Shown here: positions 20,601 through 28,210 of the stretch, one piece after another
Numbering within the stretch: position 1 is the stretch's first letter
Layout: every line of letters starts with the position of its first letter
Source of the DNA: Enchytraeus crypticus
Lineage: Eukaryota > Annelida > Clitellata > Enchytraeida > Enchytraeidae
NCBI GenBank assembly: GCA_905160935.1
Contig: CAJHZI010000486.1
Location: forward strand, 1-64,000
DNA: 64,000 nt
Reading direction: 5' to 3'
Notes under the pieces: model-generated
What the model saw: only the letters and a program-made list of their open reading frames with translations
Database searches by the model: none
Told to the model about the DNA's origin: nothing
Program-made: the position numbers and the translations under genes

Positions 20601-22504
20601 ATTAATCTATACACCAAATTAGCTGCCTGGCTACCAATCAAACAACCAATCAACCCAGCCAATCAATGAATCAATCATTCACTCAGTCATTCAATAAATC
20701 ATTAGAACCTCGTGTTACTCTGTTCCTGAGTATATATTGCCTAAAATAGATAACATTAACTAGTCACGATTAATTTGCTCGTATTTGCCGAGGTACGTTA
20801 CATTTCCTGAACAGATCCTTCGCTAATGGTGCCTTTTGTAACAGTTGGCTCAGCTGTTTGGTATGACACTGAAACAAATTTATGAAAGACATAAGAATTG
20901 AAGGCCAGCCTGTCACTGATGTGCGCCTAGGGATGAACCGACGTTAAACTGTATACAAACAGACCTTTATTGTAATAAATACTGATGTCATCTATTTTAT
21001 AATCTAAAACACTCTTTTACGTTAATTTAGGTTTAATTGTAGTTGATTTAAATTGATTTGGCTTTATTTGAAAAGACAATTCCTCTAAAATATATGTGCA
21101 GGTCGATCTGTCAATATATCAACTCTTGTAGTGCTGCCGTGTCCAAAAATAATCATTAGAGTAGACTGAACGGATTTTTCTCATTTAGAAAAAACAGTGA
21201 CAAAGTTTCACTTTGCTTGCGTTGACAACCATCCCCCTCCACACCTTCCTTCCTCCAATCGCTTCTCTTTGTACGAAGGATTAAACGCCAGTCAGACAGG
21301 GGCAGAGAGAGAGAGAGAGATAGATAGAGAGAGAGAGAGAGAGAGGAGAGAGTGAAGGAGCGGAAGAGGAAGACGAAAGAATGAGTTTAATAGGCTGACA
21401 AGAAGCAGGATAGAAAATGACCTTGGAACGAAAGAACAAGAGAGAGAGAGAGAGAGAGAGAGAAACAAACAGAGAGAGAGAGAGAGAGAGGGAGAAAGAT
21501 ACAAAGAGAGAGAGAGAGAGAAATATACAGAGAGAGAAGAGAGAGAGAGAGAGAGACTAAGAGTAATCATAAGAGAGACTTGCAAATGGCATTTCACTGT
21601 TCGTTGAACACTTGACGCGACAATCCTCCTAAAAACCATATATTCTGGTTTTAACCCCCTCCACATACCCCTTTCTGATATCCTCTTTCTTCCTTTCCAC
21701 AATTCTTTAACAGCCATCTGTACTAGCATTACCATCAGTTACTTCAATTTTTCTCTTCCACCTTTCTTGTATTTCTTGGTATATCTCGATTTCAATCTCT
21801 CTGCATTCTGTCTTGATTTTCGACAAAATTCTTATAATCCAACATAATTATAATCATATCCTTATTAGTAAGCACGTACCATGCATTCCTACTTGTTATA
21901 ATCTAATTAATCTAACAAAATCTGTCCAACCCTAAAATCCTGGCGAGAATGTGTTCAATTGCTGTTTTTATAGTCCGTTGGAGTAGAATCCTCTTAAGAC
22001 GTCCGTGATATTGCCTTTATGCTACGAACTGGACTTTAAATTCATATTGATTGACTGATTAATTGATTGAATGAATGATTGAATGATCGATTGATTGATT
22101 GATTAATTGATTGATTGATTGAGCAGGTTTACGTGCCCCTAGGTGACGTATGGGACATCCTAGTCCTGATCAACAGCGCCGTTAATTTTGTTCTCTACTG
22201 TTCTATGAGTAAACAATTCCGTCAAACCTTCAATCACCTCTTCTGCCCCTCCACGCCCAATACTGGCTCAACCCTATCCCATCGTGTCTCCACCACCAGG
22301 ATCCATCTGCTGCGCAGGTCCCTGATCGCCGCTTCCGGCCCAACGGGGCCAACTAGTCGTCAAGATTACGCGACAGCGGATGTAGATGTTTGTGATAAAG
22401 AAAACTGGCAAGAAAATCGTTTTCAGTCTTTTGTTCATCATAAGAATTACAAAAGCTTCGTTAGTTCAGACAGTAGGTTGACCAGCGCAGCGGCTTTTGT
22501 TTAG
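11336..22504 (+). CDS. Peptide GPCR, DMSR / sex-peptide-receptor-like (gene span)
   Basis: Class A receptor assembled from exons 11336-11444, 12531-12688, 15275-15528, 16861-16995, 17409-17599, 20260-20392 and 22127-22504; coding phase agrees at every junction except 12688/15275. The product is about 450-460 residues: an extracellular N-terminus with NES and NLT glycosylation sites, seven membrane segments and a long Ser/Thr-rich tail. Family marks are ALTDLLTML in TM2, FRYIAVCHH in place of the DRY motif, NFWVFGVVLK in TM5, VITELPQGVLAF in TM6 and NSAVNFVLYC in TM7. Known relatives (nematode DMSR, insect myosuppressin and sex-peptide/myoinhibitory-peptide receptors) bind short amidated neuropeptides at the plasma membrane, so a neuropeptide ligand is inferred. 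About ten residues between TM1 and TM2 are missing from the model. Identity as this receptor class is strong; the ligand is unknown. Confidence 0.85.
11750..12020 (-). mobile_element. Family-C retroposon in GPCR intron 1
   Basis: The minus strand reads GTGTCCGGGTTGTTTGAAGA, CCGGTGACTGCACGTG, TCGTAGAAGACGAC, GGGCATTCGGTTGGTGAGCG and AACTGGGATTAAAG. It recurs at 14835, 15575, 18731 (minus) and 19895. Confidence 0.68.
12146..12268 (+). repeat. Inverted repeat, left arm (upstream of GPCR exon 2)
   Basis: Matches the reverse complement of 13040-13166 with about 13 mismatches over about 118 aligned bases by hand. Shared blocks include CTATTAGAAGAT, ATGCGGATTGATTGATTGA and AATTGAGAGATTGTATGA. Confidence 0.8.
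12290..12455 (+). mobile_element. Family-B retroposon, long copy in GPCR intron 1
   Basis: Runs from GATCACCGGACTGG through CTCCTCAGAACATTTC, GATCTGTAGTGATGTG and GAGGAAACGGACGTTAAACC to an ATT tail that turns into (TTGA)n. That tail continues to the acceptor of GPCR exon 2. Confidence 0.68.
12531..12688 (+). CDS. GPCR coding exon 2 (TM1)
   Basis: The acceptor is TTCAG at 12526-12530 after a TTGA-rich tract; the donor is ATG|GTTAGC. The exon encodes the end of the N-terminus and TM1 (YVASVTCVLGIVSN, then NIAVLTRKSM) and ends in phase 0. It is flanked by an inverted repeat (12146-12268 and 13040-13166). Confidence 0.85.
12903..13038 (+). mobile_element. SINE-A copy (tRNA-derived SINE), well preserved
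   Basis: Best plus-strand copy. It has a perfect pol III A box TGGCAAAGTCGG, a near-perfect B box GGTTCAAATCC about 45 bases later, then the body CACTGATTTCGCTTTCGAGT and a 3' end reading GACGTTAACCTTAGCTTTAC. It lies in the GPCR intron after exon 2, directly beside the right arm of an inverted repeat. Confidence 0.8.
13040..13166 (-). repeat. Inverted repeat, right arm (downstream of GPCR exon 2)
   Basis: Begins right after the SINE-A at 12903-13038. Loop content between the arms is about 770 bases and includes the 158-nt exon. Confidence 0.8.
14663..14800 (+). mobile_element. SINE-A copy in GPCR intron
   Basis: A box TGGCGAAGTCGG (perfect to consensus), B box GGTTCAAATCC, complete 3' end GACGTTAACCTTAG. 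Same intron as the copy at 12903. Confidence 0.8.
14835..15117 (+). mobile_element. Family-C retroposon left of GPCR exon 3
   Basis: Runs from CCCCGTGTTGTGTCCG through CGGTTGGTGAGCGTCTAGGC and CGTATCCCGACCCTGG to a GATGACGATG tail. Direct-orientation partner of the copy at 15575. Confidence 0.7.
15275..15528 (+). CDS. GPCR coding exon 3 (TM2-TM3)
   Basis: The acceptor is CTCACAG; the donor is AAG|GTTAGG. It begins with the last two bases of a codon, then LALTDLLTML (TM2), extracellular loop 1, TM3 and FRYIAVCHH. The incoming phase (one base expected) does not match the phase-0 end of exon 2, so an intervening small exon is needed. Two direct family-C retroposon copies flank the exon. Confidence 0.9.
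15575..15821 (+). mobile_element. Family-C retroposon right of GPCR exon 3
   Basis: Internally deleted after CCAACCGGTGACTG; keeps TGCTGAGCGCCTAGGCTCCA, GACAGTCTATTCGCATCGCG and a GATGATGATG tail. Confidence 0.68.
15822..15972 (+). mobile_element. Family-B retroposon in GPCR intron
   Basis: GTTTAGGATC, GATTTGTATAGTGACATGTG, GACGTCCCTGATATCATCC, then a TTGTTATTA tail. Abuts a family-C copy on its left. Confidence 0.6.
16078..16200 (+). mobile_element. Family-G repeat
   Basis: TCCGCGTCATGTCCTGG, AGAAGCGACTGAGCAAGAAC, GGCAACTGGAAATCACCTTA. Similar to 18986-19090 and the minus strand of 24455-24695. Confidence 0.45.
16267..16368 (+). mobile_element. Family-B 5' part
   Basis: GATCACCGGACCGACATCG through GATTTGTAGTGACATGTGA; the 3' half is missing. 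Confidence 0.55.
16861..16995 (+). CDS. GPCR coding exon 4 (TM4, ECL2)
   Basis: Exactly 45 codons between ATCGCAG and CAG|GTAGGC, phase 0 on both sides. It encodes TM4 (LTVLIIVISTVLVCAPTNYI) and a loop containing TDAYWF. Too short to stand out as a long ORF; recognised from splice sites and continuity with the neighbours. Confidence 0.85.
17168..17258 (-). mobile_element. SINE-A copy, internally deleted
   Basis: The 3' end and B box (GGATTTGAACC) run straight into the GGAGCCAATGGCGATGTC head. The segment carrying GATCCGCGGTC is missing. Confidence 0.65.
17262..17390. repeat. (AATC)n tract before GPCR exon 5 (opposite orientation)
   Basis: AATCAATTGATCAATCAATC and similar; the only acceptor-side tract with the ATCA orientation. 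It contains AATTGATT switches that can self-pair. Confidence 0.8.
17409..17599 (+). CDS. GPCR coding exon 5 (TM5, start of ICL3)
   Basis: The acceptor is CGTACAG; the donor is GACTC|GTAAGT, an ideal 5' splice site, leaving two bases over. It encodes TM5 (NFWVFGVVLKMGPCVLLSVL) and a basic intracellular loop start (KVAKLRRKSL). A CT microsatellite begins within ten bases of the donor. Confidence 0.9.
17690..17775 (+). mobile_element. Family-F copy in GPCR intron 5
   Basis: CT tract, then TCTGCCAAGTGGCAGGTTCA. Confidence 0.45.
17997..18142. repeat. (CTGT)n microsatellite in GPCR intron 5
   Basis: Degenerate CTGT repeat with CTTGT variants. Confidence 0.85.
18215..18300 (-). repeat. tRNA-like sequence (SINE head or tRNA pseudogene)
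   Basis: The minus strand reads TGTAGCCCAGGGGATAACTG and then GGGATCAAATCCTCG, with A-box and B-box spacing of a tRNA. Not a convincing functional tRNA. Confidence 0.35.
18470..18582 (-). mobile_element. SINE-A copy, 5' truncated
   Basis: Keeps the tail, B box (GGGTTTGAACC) and GATCCGCGGTC, and stops before the A box. In the GPCR intron after exon 5. Confidence 0.65.
18731..18940 (-). mobile_element. Family-C retroposon in GPCR intron 5
   Basis: Minus copy carrying CGACCTTGGTGAGGATAAGG, GCCTAGGCTC-like sequence and CACGTGTCGTAAAAGGC. Confidence 0.6.
18986..19090 (+). mobile_element. Family-G repeat
   Basis: TCCGCGCTTTTCCGGGTCCA, GGTTACCAAGCAAGAACTGA, AATAGGAAACCATTTCAG. Confidence 0.42.
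19895..20250 (+). mobile_element. Family-C retroposon abutting GPCR exon 6 acceptor
   Basis: Full copy from CCCCATATTGTGTCCGGG to a long (GAT)n tail at about 20161-20240. Only a short TTGA run separates it from the splice site. Confidence 0.72.
20260..20392 (+). CDS. GPCR coding exon 6 (TM6)
   Basis: The acceptor is ATTGATTCAG; the first base C completes the TC of the previous exon. It encodes REHTRTTAMLVAVVLCFVIT followed by ELPQGVLAF, a typical TM6 for this receptor class. The donor is AAT|GTAAGA. A GAT-tailed retroposon ends about ten bases before the acceptor. Confidence 0.9.
20398..20600. repeat. (AATC)n and (CACT)n tract after GPCR exon 6 donor
   Basis: Starts five bases inside the intron with AATCAATCAATAAATCAATT, passes through about 80 bases of CACT, then AATCAATCAATCAATCCATC. 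Confidence 0.85.
21307..21555. repeat. (GA)n-rich region in GPCR intron 6
   Basis: Several GA/GATA tracts separated by short unique stretches. Confidence 0.85.
21998..22055 (+). mobile_element. Diverged family-B 3' end before GPCR last exon
   Basis: GACGTCCGTGATATTGCC and CTGGACTTTAAATTC, leading into the TTGA tract that ends at the 22126 acceptor. Confidence 0.45.
22047..22121. repeat. (TTGA)n tract before GPCR last exon
   Basis: ATTGATTGACTGATTAATTG onward to GATTGATTGATTGAGCAG; complementary to the tract at 20398 at the other end of the intron. Confidence 0.85.
22127..22504 (+). CDS. GPCR last coding exon (TM7 and tail)
   Basis: The acceptor is GAGCAG after a TTGA tract. It encodes TM7 with NSAVNFVLYC, then helix 8 (SKQFRQTFNHLFCP, whose Cys is a possible palmitoylation site) and a Ser/Thr-rich tail of about 90 residues. 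It stops with TAG at 22502-22504. The NPxxY motif is replaced by NFVLY. Confidence 0.9.
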   Translation, partial: VYVPLGDVWDILVLINSAVNFVLYCSMSKQFRQTFNHLFCPSTPNTGSTLSHRVSTTRIHLLRRSLIAASGPTGPTSRQDYATADVDVCDKENWQENRFQSFVHHKNYKSFVSSDSRLTSAAAFV

Positions 22505-23448
22505 ATTTATTTAATGTTTTTTAGAATGTTCAAATGTTCTCTTTTGAGTTCTCTTATGCTGAAGCGGTATTAGAAGAAGTTAATACTAAATATAGTCAAC
22601 TAGGGTAAGAAAATCAGTATCGGCACGCAATGATTCTTCTTATCGGGTCCTCATACAGCATTAATCCAGCGTCTTACACATTCTCTCGCCCGATCATTGA
22701 ACTCTCTGAGATCCTCACGCGTGACCCCATCACCTGTCAAGTTGCAGTACATCAAATGATCAATGTCCTCCTCCTCCAGGCCGCATTCACATACTGTAGA
22801 ATTATTGTAATAAACCCGATCGGCTCATTGCAACCTTTGTCCGACACACCTGTCCTAAATCTATTTAAGCATAGCCACGTTCGTCGATCCCCATCGCACT
22901 CACACGATGATAATTTCATGACATCTCCTGCAGTTTGTAATTCTAATTTAATTGGTTTCTTTGATATTGTACCACTAGAATTTTCTCTGCAATGTATTGA
23001 TGTAAATTTAACGCAAAACAACTTAGCTGGTAGTGTTTTTCAGGTAAACACCTCCAGTTTAACTGGCAGGGTATTTCCCGATAAATCTAACACATATACT
23101 GTTGAACTCGTGGTTCAGTGATAAAAATCGTCAATGGGAACGAAGCCACTCCACGAAGTTATAAGTTGAAATTTTAATACCATCATAAGAAACTTTCAAG
23201 CATTTTTATAAGTTTTTGTAAGATTTCCGATTATTTAACAAACTTTTTAAACTCTTTGGATTGTTGAATAATAAGAAATATTTCACGGAGTGTATGTAAG
23301 CCCTGGCTCTAATTAATTAATTAAGTTGCAACGCAATGGAGTTGAACTAAAATTACTATCCGGTACTTCATAACGTCTAAAGTTAGTTGAAAAATCTTTG
23401 GGGTTATTGTAGCTAAGCAATGATGAGTTTGTCAGAAAGTTGTTGTCA
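22505..23448. other. GPCR 3' flank / intergenic
   Basis: Holds the presumed GPCR 3' UTR and the spacer to the protamine-like gene. An open frame at 22630-23121 matches no domain I recognise and reads like untranslated sequence. No dispersed repeat copy was seen. Confidence 0.5.
22809..22814 (+). terminator. Possible poly(A) signal of the GPCR
   Basis: AATAAA about 305 bases after the GPCR stop codon. No GT-rich downstream element was verified. Confidence 0.35.
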
Positions 23449-23456
23449 TGACGTCA
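23449..23456 (+). promoter_or_regulatory. Perfect cAMP-response element (CRE)
   Basis: The palindrome TGACGTCA lies 93 bp upstream of the protamine-like ATG. In mammals, protamine and transition-protein genes are driven in spermatids through CREM bound to CRE sites close to the promoter, so the position is suggestive. A CRE role here is inferred. Confidence 0.5.
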
Positions 23457-23548
23457 GACTAAATTCAGTTTAACGCGAGATCTTGAAGAGTAAGGATCTC
23501 GGCTGAACACATGTACCTGCAACTTGTTTAGTAGAGAACCTTACCGAG

Positions 23549-23875
23549 ATGGCTCCTGGCAAGCGTGCCAGTACCAAGGCTCGCTCGAGCTCGGCTGCCA
23601 CTAGTCGAAGCCGCTCCAGGAGCACGACCTCTTCCGGGAGGACTACCAGGGGCCGTGGCGGCACTTCCTCCACCTCCCGTTCCCGCTCCTGCACTCCGGG
23701 AGCCAAGTCCCGCACTCGTCGCCACACGACAAACGCCGATGAGTCGAGAAGGATGAGTCATTCGAAGCCACCACGGAGGAAGCCGCCAAGCATGAAACCG
23801 AGAAAGAGGAAGCGACGTGGGAAGAAGGGACGTCGTCGCAGCGGGAAGAGGGGCAGCAAGCGCAGGCGTCGCTAG
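23549..23875 (+). CDS. Protamine-like / sperm nuclear basic protein
   Basis: Intronless 108-residue ORF, starting MAPGKR and ending in an Arg run (KRRRR). I count 29 Arg, 12 Lys and 22 Ser, with one Cys. The first half carries SRSRSRS and TSRSRS blocks and GRTTRGRGG; the second half is Lys/Arg-rich (PRKRKRRGKKGRRR). This composition fits sperm nuclear basic proteins that compact DNA in spermatid nuclei, with SR dipeptides that are usual phosphorylation targets. The gene is GC-rich against an AT-rich background. An upstream CRE and a downstream ATTAAA support a compact independent unit. An RS-domain splicing protein fragment is the alternative, but no RRM is present. The family is inferred from composition only. 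Confidence 0.75.
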   Translation: MAPGKRASTKARSSSAATSRSRSRSTTSSGRTTRGRGGTSSTSRSRSCTPGAKSRTRRHTTNADESRRMSHSKPPRRKPPSMKPRKRKRRGKKGRRRSGKRGSKRRRR

Positions 23876-24104
23876 AGGGCTCGCCTTCAGGCTCGTTAAC
23901 CGCTAAAACATCGAACAACCGGTAACGCCTTCTTCAAACTCCTCTCTTCCGATAGAGAGAATTTTTAAAATTCTTAACAACATAGAGATCTAAGGAAGAA
24001 AGTAAGACAAATAGTAAAATCAGCTAACATTGATAATTAATAATTAACTAACATTGATGTGATAGTAAACCATTCTAATAGACTAAATATAGAGTATTTT
24101 ATTC

Positions 24105-24110
24105 ATTAAA
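24105..24110 (+). terminator. Possible poly(A) signal of the protamine-like gene
   Basis: ATTAAA 230 bases after the stop codon; it is the first such hexamer seen in this 3' flank. Confidence 0.4.
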
Positions 24111-24299
24111 GTCTTTCAAATATAAACAATTAATTAATAAGTTTAGTTACGACTGAAACGTGCATATTTGGTTGAAGCAACAATACTTCTTTAATTATTC
24201 GATCGTAAAATCGTGATGCACTGCTGGAAAAGTAATAGCAAATAATCTGTGTTAAAATAAATGAACTGATGGTTAAATGTTTTTATGATATTAATCTCT

Positions 24300-24352
24300 C
24301 TATTCAGTGCGCTGCCAAATGGCAGGTTCAATGTACATATTCATACTCAAAG
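24300..24352 (+). mobile_element. Family-F copy
   Basis: CAGTGCGCTGCCAAATGGCA, GGTTCAATGTACATA. Confidence 0.5.
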
Positions 24353-24454
24353 TCTGCTTTCTCACTCCATAAAAGCACTCGTTAGATCAACAAATTAATC
24401 TTTCCACAAAGTATTCCTTACCTACTATACATGTACCTTATGTAGCCCATAGCT

Positions 24455-24695
24455 TAAAAAAGTGTGACTTCTGAGGTGATTTCCTGTTGCCTTCGTCAGT
24501 TATATGGAATAAATATTATTAATTAAGTTATTATAGTATTAATTATCATTTCATCCTGGGGAAAATATATCATTATGAGGTGGGTCCCCTCTGGCCATCC
24601 TGAGTTCCTGCCTTAGTCGCCTCTTACGTACATAGCAGATTGTGCGGTTTCCCTACTGTGCAGTGGTCCAACCGCACCCGAGCACAACACGGGGA
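24455..24695 (-). mobile_element. Family-G-like repeat
   Basis: Plus strand GAGGTGATTTCCTGTTGCC, CTTAGTCGCCTCTTACG, CACCCGAGCACAACACGGGG. Confidence 0.42.
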
Positions 24696-25334
24696 TGATA
24701 CTAGTAGGATAAATATATCAAAATCGTTGTCTTATATTCTATCGGAATGGAAAAACAAATTGTACTAAAGATGTGATTTTGCGCTATTCATTATTCGTTC
24801 TAACAATTTGATATAGGCCTAATCTGCAATATCAATCGTTAAACAATATATCGCTAAATAATTTCTTATAATTTAATTATGGCAAAAATTCCACTCCCTC
24901 GACATCCACGGATTTTGATTAGTGGTATCATTAGCTTCGGTTTTAAATTGCCGGACTGTCGTTTTTCTTAGTGTTTGAGTTGTAATGTACAAAATTAGGC
25001 AATTAATAGCGCTGTATAGTAATTGGTATTATTAGTAGGCTAAAAAATTGATACAATTTTTTGACAGGAAAAGTCTCCTTGCCCTAAGTAATATGTAGTA
25101 CGACCAATCCAAATAGCCACATGTTTATGCAACTCAATTCAATTCAATAAAAAATCACAGACATAAACAGAAAAAAATAACAGTGAGCAATCTACATGTC
25201 CGAGTTCACGTAAACGTAAACATTGAAATCAGGGCTATAGTAAGATATATAACATACATATGATTTAACATATAATCTGCATTGTAATGGTATGATCCTA
25301 TACAATTTATAGTCAATTTTTACCATCGTCTGGT

Positions 25335-25420
25335 TTGATATAGGACAGAGAGGTTTTGAGACAGTCTATTCGTATCCCGACCCTAGTTAAACTGGGATTC
25401 AAGGGAAGATGATGATGATG
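25335..25420 (+). mobile_element. Family-C 3' fragment
   Basis: GATATAGGACAGAGAGGTTT, TATTCGTATCCCGACCCTAG and a GATGATGATGAT tail. Confidence 0.6.
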
Positions 25421-25588
25421 ATTTTGTTGTTTATATTCGTCCGGTCGCGTTGTAAATGCATAGTTTTTGATTTATATTAATGTATGTCACAATAAGTGGT
25501 GCTTAAAGTGTAAAGTGGAGGGTCCAGGGTCGCTGTTTTTCTCGAGGCACCCCATTGTCTGGTAACGGTCCCCCCCAATATGCATTTG

Positions 25589-25697
25589 AATTTGCACCGT
25601 TTTTGGACCTTTTTTTTCGCCGGCTTGATTTTGTCTCAATAGTGCTCGATGTTGTCATTGATGACTAGCACTCTAATTGTTGTTATTATTATTATTA
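25589..25697 (+). mobile_element. Family-D retroposon
   Basis: TTTGCACCGTTTTTGGACC, CGGCTTGATTTTGTCTCAAT, GCTCGATGTTGTCATTGATG, then GCACTCTAATTGTTGTTATT. Near-identical blocks occur at 29536, 35213, 36015 and 61787 (minus). Confidence 0.68.
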
Positions 25698-26516
25698 CTT
25701 ATCAAAATATCTACTTAATATCTTATCAGATTATTACCTAAAATGCAGTTAAACATTTCCTTCATGAGGGTGAAAATCAGAAAATGCACTTTAAATAAGA
25801 AATGGTATTTGAACACGACCCCGTCTCATTAGAAACTTGGATAAAGTCGATGCAATCAACATTGTATTGAGTCAATTGATCCCAATAGTTTGGCATAGTG
25901 CCCGCCAAATCTCTCTCCCTATCCACGCATTACTGGTCAGTGTTGCCTTCATACGCGTTGCTAGGTCACTCGCTATATACTTCATTCATCTGTGGCTTCC
26001 TTAAGGATTCCGCAGAATTGCCTCTCACATTGTAAACTGTCGCTTCGTTATGGATTTATTGAGCAATAAATGAGATAATGACTTAGCTCACACAATGTAG
26101 AGAGCTCTTACGAGTCTGCGCATAGTCCGCAATGATAATATCCTACACGTCTGGTCACATTCAACGCTTTTATAGACGTCTCTTTCTCGGGCCACGACGC
26201 CTAGGTAGAAACAAGCGCTTATTTAAGACAATTCAAGTCTTTTCCATAAATGTTTTAGCCATTCTTTACTTGACTGGATCTAACTCTATTTAGATGGTTG
26301 AATTAATGTAATCTTAAAGAATATTTAATTATGATAGATTTTCTTCACTCAGCTTTATGGAAATCTGAAACTTTTTCGAGATTTCGAAAGTCTCATTATA
26401 AGCTTATCTGATGGTCCTAGCCTATAAGGAAGGGCCTACTGCAGAACTCCATACTCAAATTGACATCCATTATACCTATTATCTTACTTCTCAATAGCGA
26501 TTGTCTCAATAGTGCA

Positions 26517-26693
26517 ATGGTTAACGCCATAAACTTTTAAATGACAGATCCTGAGGTGAACTGGAGTCTCGTGGGTTCGATTCCCGTTTATTGGCAACTA
26601 CACGCAGTTCATCGGTTTTGATTTCGATCCATAGAGCTCGATGTTGTCATGGATAACCGTAGCACTCTAATCGTATTGTTATTGTGCTAGTGT
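26517..26693 (+). mobile_element. Composite element: family-E head joined to family-D tail
   Basis: The left part, with GACAGATCCTGAGGTGAACT and CGTGGGTTCGATTCCC (a good tRNA B box), matches the family-E head. The right part, with GAGCTCGATGTTGTCATGG and AGCACTCTAATCG, matches the family-D 3' end. Confidence 0.55.
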
Positions 26694-26905
26694 TTATTTG
26701 TTATTCACAGAATACATGCATTTTAAAGTAATTAGACAGTCAAGAAGCTCATGCAGTTCCTGAGGATACGTGACTGTTATAATGCAAGTCACTAAAAGCT
26801 CTGCCTTTTGTAGCAACAACAACATAGTCCAGGAGTTATGTGCACACCAGCCTCAGCGCATTCATCATTCAATCATGAACCAGCTGATTACCACACAATA
26901 ATACT

Positions 26906-26995
26906 CTCTCTCACTCTCTCTCTCTCAGTGCACTGCCTACTGGCAGGTCCATGGTACATACCGCTTCCACTCTTCTCTGTATTCCGTTTTTCTCT
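26906..26995 (+). mobile_element. Family-F copy (CT tract plus conserved block)
   Basis: (CT)n followed by CAGTGCACTGCCTACTGGCA and GGTCCATGGTACATA. The same block with an adjoining CT/GA tract recurs at 17690, 24300, 49700, 53725 (minus), 58790 and 62272 (minus). Confidence 0.55.
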
Positions 26996-27145
26996 TTATG
27001 TCTACATATGAGTGGACTTTAAATTCTCTAGCAATAGGCTACTCAATCCTGTTATTATAAACCGTTTCTTGGGGGATTCTGCTTTTGACGAGATGGGCCT
27101 CTCGTGCCTTCCTCAATAATGATACTGCAATCCTATTTATAACAA

Positions 27146-27256
27146 AGATGGTAAAGCTAGTATTATCGTCAGTTTCCTCACTCGAAAGCGATGTCAGTGA
27201 CGAGAGAGCCCAGGATTTTAACCACGCACCTACTGATCCGCGGTTGAATATAGACA
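27146..27256 (-). mobile_element. SINE-A copy, 5' truncated
   Basis: Tail to GATCCGCGGTTGAATAT; the B box is mutated (GGATTTTAACC). Intergenic between the protamine-like gene and GGACT. Confidence 0.65.
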
Positions 27257-27430
27257 CTCAGCTGATTATAATTATCAATCAGTTATCTATTGTCATCTTT
27301 AACAACATAGGATATTATGGAAGCCGAATATCATGTTCATAATCCTGATACAAAGTCAAGGATTAATTATCACAACATGCACATTCAATTTATTAGATTT
27401 ACACCAAATAAAATACTGACAGACAGACAC

Positions 27431-27461
<31 letters not shown>

Positions 27462-27711
27462 AAGAGAGATTATTTTGATCCTGAGTAAGATCCAACATAG
27501 CAAAAACTGAACACGTAAATGAGAACTCAGAATTAACCAGTATTAACACTTAAGCACAGCTAAGGGAACAGCTTCTCTAATAAGAAACATAAGAGACTGA
27601 CGATATTGCCGCATGAAAACGATAGCTGTCGTCAGTGATTATCCCAATATCATGATATAACATGAGATGTGTCCAATAGGGAAATAGTCTTAATATTAAT
27701 AGTCTTAATCA

Positions 27712-27765
27712 CATCATCATCGTCATCTTCCCTTAAATCTCACTTTAACTAGGGGAAGGGTCCAA
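27712..27765 (-). mobile_element. Family-C 3' fragment
   Basis: ATCATCATCGTCATCTTCCC, then TCACTTTAACTAGGG. Confidence 0.5.
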
Positions 27766-28045
27766 TAGTCTTAATCAGAAATCTAAGTAATTTTTAGCAA
27801 CTGAGCAATTTGCCGATTCACATTTCATCAAACTTATTGCTGATGACAGAGCCTCCCGCTAGCCACTGAAGTAATTTGCAAAGGCCAGGAAGCATCAGAT
27901 ATACATCTAGGGGTGAGCTAGGAATTATGAAATTTTCAACTACTACGCATACACAAGTTAGCACAAACTATTCAGCATTAAATCACATGAAACAAGAAAC
28001 ATTGAAACATGAAACGGTTATGAACACAGAAGCGAACAATAGATC

Positions 28046-28051
28046 TTTAAT
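28046..28051 (-). terminator. Possible poly(A) signal of GGACT
   Basis: ATTAAA on the minus strand, about 160 bases past the stop codon. Confidence 0.3.
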
Positions 28052-28210
28052 GTTCATGCTGTACTAGCAATAATATCGGCAAATGATTTTAACATTTTAC
28101 ACATATATAGGCAATTAGTCAAAACTTTACATATTGACTGACTAGCAAACCGGAAATATTAAATGTAGAGAATAATCATGAAACCCGTAGTCGCCCATGC
28201 AAGGCAGTTA

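Larger units (their letters stand above)
24111..28045. other. Intergenic between the protamine-like gene and GGACT
   Basis: No coding exon seen. Repeats: G at 24455, D at 25589, C at 25335 and 27712, E/D composite at 26517, F at 26906, SINE-A at 27146. The remainder is AT-rich with no recognised signal. Confidence 0.5.

Noticed and set aside
22630-23121. 163-residue open frame after the GPCR
   Set aside because: No recognisable domain or splice support; best explained as 3' UTR of the receptor.
23876-23900. Possible histone-type 3' stem-loop after the protamine-like stop
   Set aside because: GGCTCG occurs twice in direct, not inverted, orientation, so no stem of the histone type forms.
23470-23918. 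Antisense and shifted frames over the protamine-like gene
   Set aside because: Shadows produced by GC-rich Arg codons; the plus-strand frame at 23549 has the meaningful composition.
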